A stretch of 64,000 nucleotides of DNA, from the IMG/VR virus record IMGVR_UViG_3300042482_001138, positions 1 through 64,000 of that record; one strand, written 5' to 3'. Source of the DNA: a virus. Positions within the stretch are counted from its first letter, which is position 1, and every line of letters starts with the position of its first letter. Shown here one piece after another: positions 34,801 to 42,042 of the stretch. The notes beneath the pieces were generated by a model, which saw nothing but the letters and a program-made list of their open reading frames with translations, did no database searches and was not told the DNA's origin. The translations under genes and the position numbers were made by a program.

Positions 34801-36009
34801 ACAGTTAATATTTCAACAACACAAGAAAGTGAATGTGATAGAACTTTACACTTCAGTTATACGCTTAACGCCGATAGATATTGTCCAACTTTTGATCCAA
34901 CCCCAAATCTTGTAGCACAAAATTGTTGTGATCCTTTGATCAAAGAAGTAATTCCAAAAGGTACATTACAAGTCGGTGATTTTTATGCCGATAGTGAAGG
35001 AAACTGTTGGGAAATTTTACAAAAAACGGGTGATGCTCCTGACTATACAAGAATAGTTTCCGCGACTTATAATTCATGTTCGGCTTGTATAACAGCAAAT
35101 CCATGTCCTCAAAATATAGTGTTTGAATCTTGTTGTGAACAGGCCCCTGAAACATTTACAGGTTCATTACCTGGTATTAATGTAGGTGATGTGTTTGTTG
35201 ATACTTATGGATTCTGTTGGAGCGCAACATCATTGACTGTATCACCAGTTTCTGGTATCGTATATGTTGACACTAATTATGGAAACGTAGATTGTTTGAA
35301 TTGTTTAACAGGTAACCCATGTCCTAATGTTTTTGAATTACAACCTTGTTGTAAGTTTTTGGGAGGTCCTTTCTTTGTAACTGCAGCATCTTTAGGATAC
35401 ACACCAGTTGTAGGTGAAGTATTTGTTGATACATGGGGTAATTGTTGGACAGTTTCGAAAGATCAAGCGACAGGTCAAAATGTGACCGCTCCGTGGATTG
35501 TTCATGATACAAGTTACACAAGTTGTGAGTTGTGTTTAGCTTCCAACCCATGTCAAGATGACACAATAATTTATGCCACAGTAAGAAATTGTTGTTCAGG
35601 TGACGTTGAAGTTGTTGCGGTACCTATGGTTTATTTAACTGGTTTAGAAACCACGATATCTTTCAGTCAACCAGGAACACCTAATGTTTATGAGTGTTGG
35701 GAAGTTTTAGGTTGGGAATTAGTTGACACGCCAACGATAACTTTCTATGCGTTAGGTGGGTTCTACATCGATTGTGTAAGATGTCTAATCGCGAATCCTT
35801 GTCCTGACTTTTACGAAGCAATAGATTGTTGTGGAACTTTACCTAACGAAGTTGTTTTAAGCAATGGACCGACAGGAAGTGTTTTTGTTGATACTTTAGG
35901 ACGTTGTTGGACTGTAGGTTTAGCAGTTGCCGGTCCTGCGACAATAACATCGAGTGGTAACTATTTAGATTGTACAGAATGTATAAACGTTAATCCATGT
36001 TCAGCATAA
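25825..36009 (+). CDS. Giant collagen-like fibre protein, 3394 residues
   Basis: Residues 1-88 are a globular N-terminal domain. Residues ~90-2796 are an almost uninterrupted Gly-Thr-(Ser/Asn/Asp) triplet repeat of about 900 triplets with essentially no proline. A run of glycines follows, then a ~590-residue C-terminal region that starts with a beta domain (IYDEGILVQSSATSLNFVGV) and ends with five repeats of ~70 residues with consensus CC-x(n)-G-x-V-FVDT-x-G-x-CW, then C-x2-C-x3-NPC. Gly-X-Y repeats form triple helices or polyglycine-II bundles in phage fibres; with Thr rather than Pro in X, stability may require glycosylation. Three tandem-type exact duplications show growth by recombination. 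Stop is followed by a hairpin shared with the convergent glycosyltransferase gene. Adhesion or whisker role is inferred. Confidence 0.85.
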   Translation: MMSFKLSGGVEVLGFISPTEPSDEYPVIDPLYGIDGFRNVNNLSDLDTIPFLRRRAGMVAGVSGGTQYYKLNLPPWNFTISDWSPFSITGGTGTSGTSGSSGSSGTSGAQGTSGSAGTNGTSGSDGSSGTNGTSGTDGTSGSNGTDGTSGTNGTNGTNGTSGISGVNGTSGTSGTNGTSGTNGTSGTNGTSGTNGTSGTNGTDGTSGSNGTNGTSGTNGTNGTSGTNGTDGTSGTNGTSGTNGTSGTNGTDGTSGTNGTDGTSGTNGTDGTSGTNGTNGTSGTNGTSGTNGTDGTSGTNGTDGTSGTNGTSGTNGTDGTSGTNGTDGTSGTNGTSGTNGTSGTNGTSGTNGSSGTNGTNGSSGTNGTSGTNGTNGSSGTNGTNGSSGTNGTSGTGGTSGTNGTSGTNGTDGTSGLSGVNGTSGTNGTDGSSGTNGTDGSSGTNGTSGTSGTNGTSGTNGTSGSNGTDGTSGTDGTDGSSGTNGTSGTNGTDGTSGTNGTDGSSGTNGTDGTNGTDGTSGTNGTDGTSGTDGTDGSSGTDGTSGTNGTDGTSGTNGTDGTSGTNGTDGTSGTNGTDGTSGTDGTSGTNGTDGTSGTDGTSGTNGTDGTSGTNGTDGTSGTNGTDGTSGTNGTDGTNGTDGSSGTNGTDGTSGTNGTDGSSGTDGTSGLSGVNGTSGTNGTSGTNGTDGTSGTNGTSGTNGTDGTSGTNGTDGTSGTDGTSGTDGSSGTDGTSGSSGTNGTDGTSGTNGTNGTDGTSGTNGTDGTSGTNGTDGTSGTNGSDGTSGTNGTNGSSGTDGTNGSSGTNGTDGSSGTDGSSGTNGTDGSSGTDGTSGTDGTNGSSGTDGTSGTDGTNGSSGTNGTSGTDGTNGTDGTSGTDGTNGSSGTDGTSGTNGTNGSSGTDGTSGTNGTDGTSGTDGTNGTSGTDGTSGTDGTNGTDGTSGTNGTDGTSGTDGTSGTNGTDGTSGTDGTNGTSGTDGTNGTSGTDGTSGTNGTNGTSGTNGTDGTSGTNGTNGTDGTSGTNGTNGSSGTNGTSGTNGTDGTSGTNGTDGTSGTNGTNGSSGTNGTDGTSGTDGTSGTDGTNGSSGTNGTNGSSGTDGTSGTNGTDGTSGTNGTDGSSGTNGTNGTSGTNGTDGTSGTDGTSGTNGTDGSSGTNGTSGTNGTDGTSGTNGTSGTDGTNGTDGSSGTNGTDGTSGTNGTDGSSGTDGTSGLSGVNGTSGTNGTNGTNGTSGTNGTDGSSGTNGTDGTSGTNGTDGTSGTDGTNGTSGTNGTNGTDGTSGTNGTDGTSGTDGTNGSSGTNGTDGSSGTNGTDGTSGTNGTDGTSGTNGTNGTDGTSGTDGTSGTNGTNGSSGTDGTSGSNGTNGTNGTSGTNGTNGTSGTNGTNGSSGTNGTNGTSGTNGTNGTSGTNGTNGSSGTNGTNGTSGTDGTSGTNGSSGTNGTSGTNGTSGTNGTNGTSGTNGTSGTNGTSGTNGTNGTSGTNGTNGTSGTNGTNGTNGTNGTSGTNGTNGTSGTNGTNGTSGTNGTNGTSGTDGTSGTNGTNGTSGTNGTSGTNGTSGTNGTNGSSGTNGTSGTNGTDGTSGTNGTSGTNGTSGTNGTNGSSGTNGTSGTNGTNGTSGTNGTSGTNGTNGSSGTNGTSGTNGTSGTNGTNGSSGTNGTSGTNGTNGTNGTSGTNGTSGTNGTNGTSGTNGTNGTSGTNGTNGTNGTSGTNGTNGTSGTNGTSGTNGTNGTSGTNGTNGTSGTNGTSGTNGTNGTNGTSGTNGSSGTNGTSGTNGTNGTSGTNGTNGTSGTNGTSGTNGTNGTSGTNGTSGTNGTNGTSGTNGTDGTSGTNGTNGTSGTNGTNGTSGTNGTNGTSGTNGTNGSSGTNGTSGTNGTNGTSGTNGTNGTSGTNGTSGTNGTSGTNGTSGTNGTNGSSGTNGTSGTNGTSGTNGTNGTSGTNGTSGTNGTNGTSGTNGTSGTNGTSGTNGTNGTSGTNGTSGTNGTSGTNGTNGSSGTNGTSGTNGTNGSSGTNGTSGTNGTSGTNGTNGTSGTNGTSGTNGTNGTNGSSGTNGTSGTNGTNGTSGTNGTNGTSGTNGTSGTNGTSGTNGTNGSSGTNGTNGTSGTNGTNGTSGTNGTSGTNGTNGTSGTNGTSGTNGTNGTSGTNGTSGTNGTSGTNGTNGTSGTNGTSGTNGTNGSSGTNGTSGTNGTSGTNGTNGTSGTNGTSGTNGTNGTSGTNGTNGTSGTNGTSGTNGTNGTNGTNGTSGTNGTNGTSGTNGTNGTSGTNGTNGSSGTNGTSGTNGTNGTNGTSGTNGTSGTNGTSGTNGTSGTNGTNGTSGTNGTNGTSGTNGTSGTNGTNGTSGTNGTNGTSGTNGTNGSSGTNGTNGTSGTNGTSGTNGTNGSSGTNGTSGTNGTNGTSGTNGTNGTSGTNGTSGTNGTNGTNGTSGTNGTNGTSGTNGTSGTNGTSGTNGTNGTSGTNGTSGTNGTSGTNGTNGTSGTNGTNGTSGTNGTSGTNGTSGTNGTNGTSGTNGTNGTSGTNGTNGTSGTNGTNGTSGTNGTSGTNGTNGTSGTNGTSGTNGTNGTSGTNGTSGTNGTSGTNGTSGTNGTSGTNGTNGSSGTNGTNGTSGTNGTNGTSGTNGTNGTSGTNGTNGTSGTNGTNGTSGTNGTSGTNGTNGTSGTNGTNGTSGTNGTSGTNGTNGTSGTNGTSGTNGTSGTNGTSGTNGTSGTNGTNGSSGTNGTSGTNGTNGTSGTNGTNGTSGTNGTNGTSGTNGTSGTNGTNGTSGTNGTSGVSGLNGTNGTSGTNGTNGTSGTRGTSGTNGTNGSSGTSGGGGGGAISIYDEGILVQSSATSLNFVGVCTTASSGTSGSVTVNIGCGCEYEYINIASNSGYLELDKPTDFTKIWIGNKLGGWNCCPWDYFEPGVNGNLSRTRYPYYGVPLPTSLYPGDVVRICGSITQINQGGNPCLTYDDIRVGVSYISCSDSSAIIFANTLIPATDLILNGNGTACFNLEVGIDVTLPACDTMLTVNISTTQESECDRTLHFSYTLNADRYCPTFDPTPNLVAQNCCDPLIKEVIPKGTLQVGDFYADSEGNCWEILQKTGDAPDYTRIVSATYNSCSACITANPCPQNIVFESCCEQAPETFTGSLPGINVGDVFVDTYGFCWSATSLTVSPVSGIVYVDTNYGNVDCLNCLTGNPCPNVFELQPCCKFLGGPFFVTAASLGYTPVVGEVFVDTWGNCWTVSKDQATGQNVTAPWIVHDTSYTSCELCLASNPCQDDTIIYATVRNCCSGDVEVVAVPMVYLTGLETTISFSQPGTPNVYECWEVLGWELVDTPTITFYALGGFYIDCVRCLIANPCPDFYEAIDCCGTLPNEVVLSNGPTGSVFVDTLGRCWTVGLAVAGPATITSSGNYLDCTECINVNPCSA
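26524..26754 (+). repeat. Exact 105-bp duplication, offset 126 bp
   Basis: 26524-26628 is identical to 26650-26754. The offset is 14 triplet units, so the reading frame and Gly register are preserved. Confidence 0.85.
31372..32024 (+). repeat. Exact 104-bp duplication, offset 549 bp
   Basis: 31372-31475 is identical to 31921-32024; the offset is 61 triplet units. Confidence 0.85.
33727..34094 (+). repeat. Exact 125-bp duplication, offset 243 bp
   Basis: 33727-33851 is identical to 33970-34094; the offset is 27 triplet units. The second copy runs into the last repeat interruption. Confidence 0.85.
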
Positions 36010-36010
36010 A

Positions 36011-36037
36011 AAAACCCCACTTTAAAGGTGGGGTTTA
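36011..36037. terminator. Bidirectional terminator between the giant fibre and its convergent glycosyltransferase
   Basis: A 9-bp stem AAACCCCAC / GTGGGGTTT with a 7-base loop (36012-36036) has A/T-rich tracts on both sides and can serve both convergent genes, whose stops are at 36009 and 36042. Confidence 0.85.
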
Positions 36038-36041
36038 AGTT

Positions 36042-38960
36042 TTATTTTCTATTATCAAAATAAAATATTACTTCACAATACCACTCTAAAAAATGATCAT
36101 TAAATAAATCCCATTTAATATCAACACCATCAACAGAATAAACTTCATAATTATCAAAGTTAGAAAGAACATTATCCCTAAACCATTTAAATTTACATTT
36201 ATTAAAATGTTCGTCATCTCTTAAATGAAATTCGGTTACAATCTTAGGAATTGTTTTTAAAAATTCTACGTTGCTTGGTTGAAAAACATCGTATTCCCCA
36301 CCTTCACAATCACATTTTAAAAAATCAATTTTGTTAATATTTTCATTTTCTAAAAATTCTTTAAAACTAAATGTAGGAACACTTTCAGTTATTCCATCCC
36401 AACTGATTTCAATTTTCTTTTTATCAGTAATTGCTCCCTGTATAATTTTTACATTATCTTCACCAACATTTTTATGAAGAACTTCAATCTGATATGATAA
36501 TGGTTCAACTACATAACATTGTTTTGGATTTTTAGGTAATATTTTATATGTAAATGGACCTAAAGATGCGCCCAAATCTACAACAATATCTCCTTCTTCA
36601 ACTTCAAAGAATCTTTCATATGTATTATTTTCAAATATTTCTTTAGTTGCTTGATTAACATACCAATCACTTTTTTTACCCCAATCGAATGAAGTTTCTT
36701 CATTTTTTTCAATCATTAATTCTTTATTTATTATTTTGTTTATTTCCAAAATGACCATTTCTGAAGTAATTTCTTTCGTACACTCAAACATCCTATCTGT
36801 GTTTTTATGTAATGGACACCAATTCCAATCACCAGCATCCAATCTTTCCGAATTGAAACATCCGTGACAAACATTTTCATTTATGACTCTGTATGTATTT
36901 AAAGTTGTTTCCGCCCATCTTTCACTAAAACCCGATATTAAAACAATAGGTAATTCACAAGCCCAAGCCAACCAACTAAGACCTGAACCGAGACCAATAA
37001 AAAATTCACATGTTGATAAATCATCAACTACTTCTTGTAGATTTCCCCCTTTAAATAATTTTACACCTTCAGGATAGTTGTTATTCATGTATCCGTTACC
37101 TTCCTTTGAATATATGACACATTCATAACCAAGGGATAAAAGGTAGTTCACAACTTCTTGCCATCCATTTGTGTTGTTCCAATATTTTGCCTGAGCAGTT
37201 GAATGAAAACCAATACCAACTTTTTTTTCTTTTTTTATTTTAGGTAATTTTAATTTTGGTCTTATTTCATTGTATTGTAAACCTAATATATCTGAAGCCG
37301 TTTTTTGTAATGGTTGTTTTTTTACATCGACTTTGTGGATATTTGAATTGATAGTCCCATCTTCATTGTAAAACCAACCTAATCTATATTGTGCGTATAT
37401 GTTTTGAACAATAACACCCGGTTCGACAAATTCAATTTCTGTATATTGTTCTTTGAACAAATAGTTCATGAAGGTAGAAACGATTAGTTTACATTTGTGT
37501 TTGATTCTAAATTCTTCACAATATGGTAACCATGCTAAGGTATCCCCTAAAGATTTTGAACCGAATGATATGTAGACTCTTTTATTTTCCAAGTTAAGTA
37601 AATTACTATAAATTAGTTGTCCATTTTCTTTTACTTCGGTTTTCCAAGGTACATAATATTCCGTATTGAGTCTTACCCAATGGTTGATTGGTAATTCGTT
37701 TGAATAAATTAAATTATTTTCATCATATATTTTTATATCAAGTTTGTTTTCAGTACTACCCAATATTTCCAAAAAAGGATTAACAACAAAATGTTGATTA
37801 AACGTGTAATCATTTTTGTGTTTTTGGTTTTGTACTTTGTCATTTTCTAAAACTCTTTTATAAAATGAATATAATTGTTCCCCAAAATCTTGTTGGGTTT
37901 CTATTTCATATGAAGATTCTTTTTCAATTAAACTTAATAATTGTTCTGATATTTTTTTATAATCATCATTTTCAATACTTGTGATGTATCTGTCGAACAT
38001 CCCCATGTACTGAGGTAGGTTTCTGGTCAATATTTTCATTCCGTAGTTGATTGCTTCTCTTACAACCAAAGGATTACATTCCCATGTTGAATTGAACATC
38101 AAAACATCACATGACTCCATGAATTTATCAACGTCATTTCTTTCACCCCATACCGTAACATTTGAAGGTAAGTTTTCCATTATTGGTTTCCAATAAGATT
38201 CAAAATTGGGGGCTTGGTTTCCTATGAAGTGAAAATGTAAATCGGGATTAGTATGTTCCAATAATTTTGCAACTTCGATACCTTCTTTTTGATTTTTTCC
38301 TTCGGTCCAAAGACCAACATTAAGAATGTGTGTTTTCATTGGGTCCAACCCAAGATTTTCTCTTTCTGTTATTTTTTTCAAAAGAGGTATTTTATGATGT
38401 TCATAATAGATTTGTAATTCTTCTAAAATAGGTTTGACTTTGTTTTCATATGGGTACAAATGAAGTTCTTTAAGTGATCTTTCAGATTCAAAAGTGGTAA
38501 AATGAAAAGGACTAACGAATGAATATGCGTCAGGATGAAATTTTTTATTATTTGGGTTAAACCAAACATTGTGACACGTTTCAACAATATTCCAAGATCG
38601 TTGATTATCATAAAGTTCGTTCAAAATGTCCAATGTAATTTTATTAAAACTTTCAAAGGCTTCGGGTATTTCTTCTGAATGAATGATATCTATTTTTAAA
38701 TCCTTAATTATTTTTAAAAGTTCTTTTTTTCTACTTGATTCTGTTGTTGATCCCAAAGTAAAAAAATGACCTACATCTAATAAATCAATGATTTTGTTTC
38801 TTTGTACGATATATGTGTCACTAAATTGAGAATATTCTACTAAAAAAATATCAAGTTTATCTTTGTATTTCAGAAGTGATTCAATTCTTTTTAGGACAAA
38901 CTGTGGCATACCACCAGTTGATAAATGTGGCGTTAGATATAGTATTTTAATTTTTTGCAT
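36042..38960 (-). CDS. Fusion of GT4 glycosyltransferase, TibC/BAHT-like O-heptosyltransferase and FkbM methyltransferase
   Basis: 972 residues. Residues 1-380: GT4 with PHLSTGGMPQFVLKRI, HILNVGLWTEGKNQKEGIEV and LMFNSTWECNPLVVREAINY. Residues ~385-455: beta linker. Residues ~460-745: GT9-type domain with SFGSKSLGDTLAWLPYCEEF, GIGFHSTAQAKYWNN, and a C-x2-C-x13-C-x11-C cluster (Cys698, 701, 715, 727, ending RMFECTKEI), which matches the bacterial autotransporter heptosyltransferase (BAHT/TibC) family with its metal-binding cysteine finger. Residues ~775-970: FkbM methyltransferase with VVDLGASLGPFTYKI and FLKCDCEGGEYDVF. BAHT enzymes put heptose on Ser of surface proteins. Convergent with, and 33 bases from, the giant Ser/Thr-rich fibre gene. 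Confidence 0.82.
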   Translation of the reverse strand: MQKIKILYLTPHLSTGGMPQFVLKRIESLLKYKDKLDIFLVEYSQFSDTYIVQRNKIIDLLDVGHFFTLGSTTESSRKKELLKIIKDLKIDIIHSEEIPEAFESFNKITLDILNELYDNQRSWNIVETCHNVWFNPNNKKFHPDAYSFVSPFHFTTFESERSLKELHLYPYENKVKPILEELQIYYEHHKIPLLKKITERENLGLDPMKTHILNVGLWTEGKNQKEGIEVAKLLEHTNPDLHFHFIGNQAPNFESYWKPIMENLPSNVTVWGERNDVDKFMESCDVLMFNSTWECNPLVVREAINYGMKILTRNLPQYMGMFDRYITSIENDDYKKISEQLLSLIEKESSYEIETQQDFGEQLYSFYKRVLENDKVQNQKHKNDYTFNQHFVVNPFLEILGSTENKLDIKIYDENNLIYSNELPINHWVRLNTEYYVPWKTEVKENGQLIYSNLLNLENKRVYISFGSKSLGDTLAWLPYCEEFRIKHKCKLIVSTFMNYLFKEQYTEIEFVEPGVIVQNIYAQYRLGWFYNEDGTINSNIHKVDVKKQPLQKTASDILGLQYNEIRPKLKLPKIKKEKKVGIGFHSTAQAKYWNNTNGWQEVVNYLLSLGYECVIYSKEGNGYMNNNYPEGVKLFKGGNLQEVVDDLSTCEFFIGLGSGLSWLAWACELPIVLISGFSERWAETTLNTYRVINENVCHGCFNSERLDAGDWNWCPLHKNTDRMFECTKEITSEMVILEINKIINKELMIEKNEETSFDWGKKSDWYVNQATKEIFENNTYERFFEVEEGDIVVDLGASLGPFTYKILPKNPKQCYVVEPLSYQIEVLHKNVGEDNVKIIQGAITDKKKIEISWDGITESVPTFSFKEFLENENINKIDFLKCDCEGGEYDVFQPSNVEFLKTIPKIVTEFHLRDDEHFNKCKFKWFRDNVLSNFDNYEVYSVDGVDIKWDLFNDHFLEWYCEVIFYFDNRK

Positions 38961-38994
38961 AAATAAAAAATAAGTTTAGACTTAATAAATTAAA

Positions 38995-39010
38995 GTATTT
39001 ATTTAATAAA
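38995..39010 (+). promoter_or_regulatory. Candidate late promoter (TATTTATT type)
   Basis: GTATTTATTTAATAAA, 6 bases before the ATG at 39017, in the divergent gap with the glycosyltransferase fusion gene. Confidence 0.55.
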
Positions 39011-39016
39011 CAATAA

Positions 39017-40018
39017 ATGCCAAACTCAGTTAAATATTCAACAACAGGGGATACTCGATCAATAAAAAAAGGAAATTTGTATTTTGGTGTTGGTGACGTT
39101 CCAAAAGGACCAAGTACCAACACATCTTATTTTAATGGTATTACACCTGTTACTGGTGGTTATACTGTATATAGGTACGAGCCAACACAAAGTAGTAAAC
39201 TTGCTTTTTATACTAATCAAACAGGAACTGATCTTGTAAATTATACAAATAATTTTTTAGGACAAAACTTTTCAACATCAACACAATGTGTGAATTGGTT
39301 CAACACACAAACGAATTATGTTTGTGTAAATAAAGACTATGACCCAATAATTACTTCAGGACTGACTCTATGTTTAGACGCGTCTTTCACCCCATCATAT
39401 TCTACTTCTGGAAATTCTTGGTATGATTTATCATATAATTCATTTACAACAACTTTAGTTAATGGACCAACATTTGATTCGGGAAATGGCGGATCAATAC
39501 AGTTTGATGGAACCGACGATCAATGTGTAGTTACGTCAAATGGGTTTGGTACGTTCAATAATCAGAAATATACAATCGAGGCTTGGGTTAATTTTGCAAG
39601 TAATAGTGGGGATATTCCAATTTTTAGTTATGATTATTCAAGTTTTAACAACCCATATTATTCTGCTCACCTTAGAAACACGGGTACGGGACAAATATTT
39701 TTAGGTTGGAACATGTCGGGATTTTATTACAATATACAAACTACATCGACTGTGATTTTTCCCAATACTTGGTATTATGTTGTTGGTATTGTTGAAAGTG
39801 GAAGACAACAAATTTATGTTAATAGTAACTTGTGGGCTAGTGGGACTATATCAGGAACAATAACATTTTATAACACTCCTGTTTATGTTGGGTATTTTCC
39901 AAATGCACCTTTAGTCATGAATGGAAAAATTGCCGTGGTTAGAGTTTATAATAGAGCATTTTCTTCTTCAGAAGTAAGTCAAAATTGGAATGCACAAAAA
40001 ACAAGATTCGGATATTAA
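39017..40018 (+). CDS. LamG/concanavalin-like fibre or adhesin protein (copy 1)
   Basis: 333 residues. The N-terminal ~110 residues form a virion-type domain; residues ~120-330 are a LamG-like jelly roll: LTLCLDASFTPSYS, GGSIQFDGTDDQCVV, KYTIEAWVNFAS, WYYVVGIVESGRQQIYVNS, and KIAVVRVYNRAFSSSEVSQN, ending QKTRFGY. LamG domains bind glycans, so receptor binding is a reasonable inference. The next gene is a paralogue with the same layout and ending. Confidence 0.78.
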   Translation: MPNSVKYSTTGDTRSIKKGNLYFGVGDVPKGPSTNTSYFNGITPVTGGYTVYRYEPTQSSKLAFYTNQTGTDLVNYTNNFLGQNFSTSTQCVNWFNTQTNYVCVNKDYDPIITSGLTLCLDASFTPSYSTSGNSWYDLSYNSFTTTLVNGPTFDSGNGGSIQFDGTDDQCVVTSNGFGTFNNQKYTIEAWVNFASNSGDIPIFSYDYSSFNNPYYSAHLRNTGTGQIFLGWNMSGFYYNIQTTSTVIFPNTWYYVVGIVESGRQQIYVNSNLWASGTISGTITFYNTPVYVGYFPNAPLVMNGKIAVVRVYNRAFSSSEVSQNWNAQKTRFGY

Positions 40019-40038
40019 GGAATTAAATTTTGAAACAT

Positions 40039-40050
40039 AATATTTATTTA
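40039..40050 (+). promoter_or_regulatory. Candidate late promoter (TATTTATT type)
   Basis: AATATTTATTTA, 9 bases before the ATG at 40060. Its position argues for the 40060 start over the upstream TTG at 40030. Confidence 0.5.
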
Positions 40051-40059
40051 AAAAAAGTT

Positions 40060-41052
40060 ATGTCAACATCTAGACCTTTTTCATATAATACTGGCTCAAC
40101 AATAAATGGTACAATACAAGTTGGAAGTTTGGCGGTAGGATTCCCAACCGTAGGATTTGATTCTACTGGTTTAGAATGGTGGAATGGTCCTGATGAAGAT
40201 TTAGGTTATGTTATTGCACAACCCGTACCAAATGATAGTCAACCAACACCTGTGCTTGGACAAACCGCTTCTGTTGGTTTTTTTAGAACCAACGGTTTTG
40301 ATGATAATGAATTTTTAGACATAACAAATATTTTGTTAGGAACAAATTATATAGATCCATTTTTAGCATCCTCTGCACTTACAGTAAATGGATTTTGGAA
40401 TTCTTATCCTAATCCAGTTTTATATTTAGACGCTGGTGACCCTGCTAGTTATTCAGGAAGTGGTTCCGTTTGGATTGATACAATAGGAGGTAAAACTTTC
40501 AACTTAGTTAATGGACCATCTTACGGTCCTGGTTTTGGTGGAATTCTTAACTTCAACGCGTCAAGTGGTCAATACGCCCAATGTAACACGAGTTTACCAA
40601 ATTTGAGTAATTGGACGGTTTCTGTTTGGAATTATTATGATGGTACAAACGTCGGAGGAGCACCTTGTATTGTTACTGAAATTTATCCGGGTACTACAAG
40701 CAACATAAATTATTCAATTGGTGTGAATAATAGTGGATTTAACGCCGGGTTTTTCAATGGGGCTTGGAGAGAAAGTGGAACCTATTCATTAAGTCCAAAT
40801 AATTGGTATTTTATTGTTGGCACATATGATGGTAACACATTGAAACTATATATTAATAATACTTTAGTTGGTACAGGAAATTACACTGGTACTCCTATAT
40901 CATCTCAAGGAGGAATAAGGTTGATGAGAAGATGGGATCTTCCCGATTATTGGGGCGGACTGTTAGGTACTGTTGGTATATATGACTTTGCACTCAATTC
41001 AGGACAAATATCTGCAATATGGAATACAACTAAATCAAGGTTTGGTTTGTAA
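40060..41052 (+). CDS. LamG/concanavalin-like fibre or adhesin protein (copy 2)
   Basis: 330 residues from the ATG at 40060; an in-frame TTG at 40030 would add ten residues encoded by the promoter-like element and is rejected. LamG strands: VLYLDAGDPASYSGSG, GGILNFNASSGQYAQC, NWTVSVWNYYDG, WYFIVGTYDGNTLKLYINN, GLLGTVGIYDFALNSGQISA, ending TKSRFGL. The pair of tandem paralogues suggests duplication and divergence of a receptor-binding protein. Confidence 0.78.
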   Translation: MSTSRPFSYNTGSTINGTIQVGSLAVGFPTVGFDSTGLEWWNGPDEDLGYVIAQPVPNDSQPTPVLGQTASVGFFRTNGFDDNEFLDITNILLGTNYIDPFLASSALTVNGFWNSYPNPVLYLDAGDPASYSGSGSVWIDTIGGKTFNLVNGPSYGPGFGGILNFNASSGQYAQCNTSLPNLSNWTVSVWNYYDGTNVGGAPCIVTEIYPGTTSNINYSIGVNNSGFNAGFFNGAWRESGTYSLSPNNWYFIVGTYDGNTLKLYINNTLVGTGNYTGTPISSQGGIRLMRRWDLPDYWGGLLGTVGIYDFALNSGQISAIWNTTKSRFGL

Positions 41053-41056
41053 AATC

Positions 41057-41084
41057 AAATATAAAATTTCTACATTTTATATTT
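41057..41084 (+). other. AT-only 11-bp inverted repeat
   Basis: Arms AAATATAAAAT and ATTTTATATTT around a 6-base loop, between the LamG gene and the GT9 gene. It may be a weak terminator or processing hairpin; no GC pairs and only a short T tract follow. Confidence 0.35.
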
Positions 41085-41105
41085 CTTTAAGTTATATTTT
41101 AATTA

Positions 41106-42038
41106 ATGAAAGAAATTTGTATTGATGTTACAGGTTGTCGTGCTTTGGGCGACACTTTATGTGCAACACCTGTGGTTAAAAAAATAAGTAATACTTATAA
41201 TAAAAAAGTTTCGGTAGTTTCTCACCACCCAAAATTATTTACTAACTTATCATACGTTGAAAACAGTTTTGAATACAACCCAAAATTGTTTGATGATTTG
41301 AAAAAAGATTACGATATCTTTCCAACTTTTGATGTGTCATACAAAGACAATGGAATTTGTAACAAGCACAACTCTATGGATATAAGACAACTACACGCAA
41401 TAAACTTAGGATTTATGTTGACTAAAGAAGAATCTTCTTTGGATTATGTACCAGATGCTTGTATCTTACCCATTTTACCAAAAAAATACGTTTTAATCCA
41501 CCCCGTTCAAAATTGGAATTCAAGGACATGGCCGGCCAAAAATTGGCAAATATTAACAAAACTTTTAAATGAAAAAGGAATTTACGTTGTATCTGTTGGA
41601 AAAGATTCTTCTGAATTAGGTGGGTCTAATGTAGATAAACCCGTTTTCAATTTTGAAATAGAACTTGGATTAAATCTTATGAACAAAACAACTTTGGATG
41701 AAACATGGTATCTGTTAAATGGTTGTTCTTGTTTTGTAACTATGGACTCTGGACTATTACATTTAGCCGGTACAACAGATTGTGAAATACTACAACTTGG
41801 TAGCTCAATAGATCCTGAATTCAGAGCACCATATAGACATGGTTCACAAGAATATAAGTATCATTATGTTAGAGGGGGTTGTGGTTTACATTGTGCTTCT
41901 GATATGAAGTATGGCGTTAGAGAATGGGGATCGATACAAGGAATACCATCTTTAGTTAATTGTTTAGAAAGAAAAAAAACTTTTGAGTGTCATCCTTCTG
42001 TTTTACAGATTTATCAAAAAATCTTAGAAATAATATAA
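41106..42038 (+). CDS. Family 9-type glycosyltransferase (heptosyltransferase-like)
   Basis: 310 residues. The N-terminus has CIDVTGCRALGDTLCATPVV, the GT9 G-x-GDxL acceptor motif; the C-terminal half has YVLIHPVQNWNSRTWPAKNW and CFVTMDSGLLHLAGTTDCE, the donor-binding DSG-x-xH-x-A motif typical of ADP-heptose transferases. Its C-terminus contains GGCGLHC, NCLER and TFECHPSV, a cysteine spacing recalling the BAHT-like domain at 36042-38960. Acceptor unknown; lipopolysaccharide or protein both possible. Confidence 0.85.
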   Translation: MKEICIDVTGCRALGDTLCATPVVKKISNTYNKKVSVVSHHPKLFTNLSYVENSFEYNPKLFDDLKKDYDIFPTFDVSYKDNGICNKHNSMDIRQLHAINLGFMLTKEESSLDYVPDACILPILPKKYVLIHPVQNWNSRTWPAKNWQILTKLLNEKGIYVVSVGKDSSELGGSNVDKPVFNFEIELGLNLMNKTTLDETWYLLNGCSCFVTMDSGLLHLAGTTDCEILQLGSSIDPEFRAPYRHGSQEYKYHYVRGGCGLHCASDMKYGVREWGSIQGIPSLVNCLERKKTFECHPSVLQIYQKILEII

Positions 42039-42042
42039 GTTT

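Noticed and set aside
40030-40059. TTG start at 40030 for the second LamG gene
   Set aside because: The extension is encoded by the promoter-like TATTTATT element; the ATG at 40060 matches the spacing of other units.
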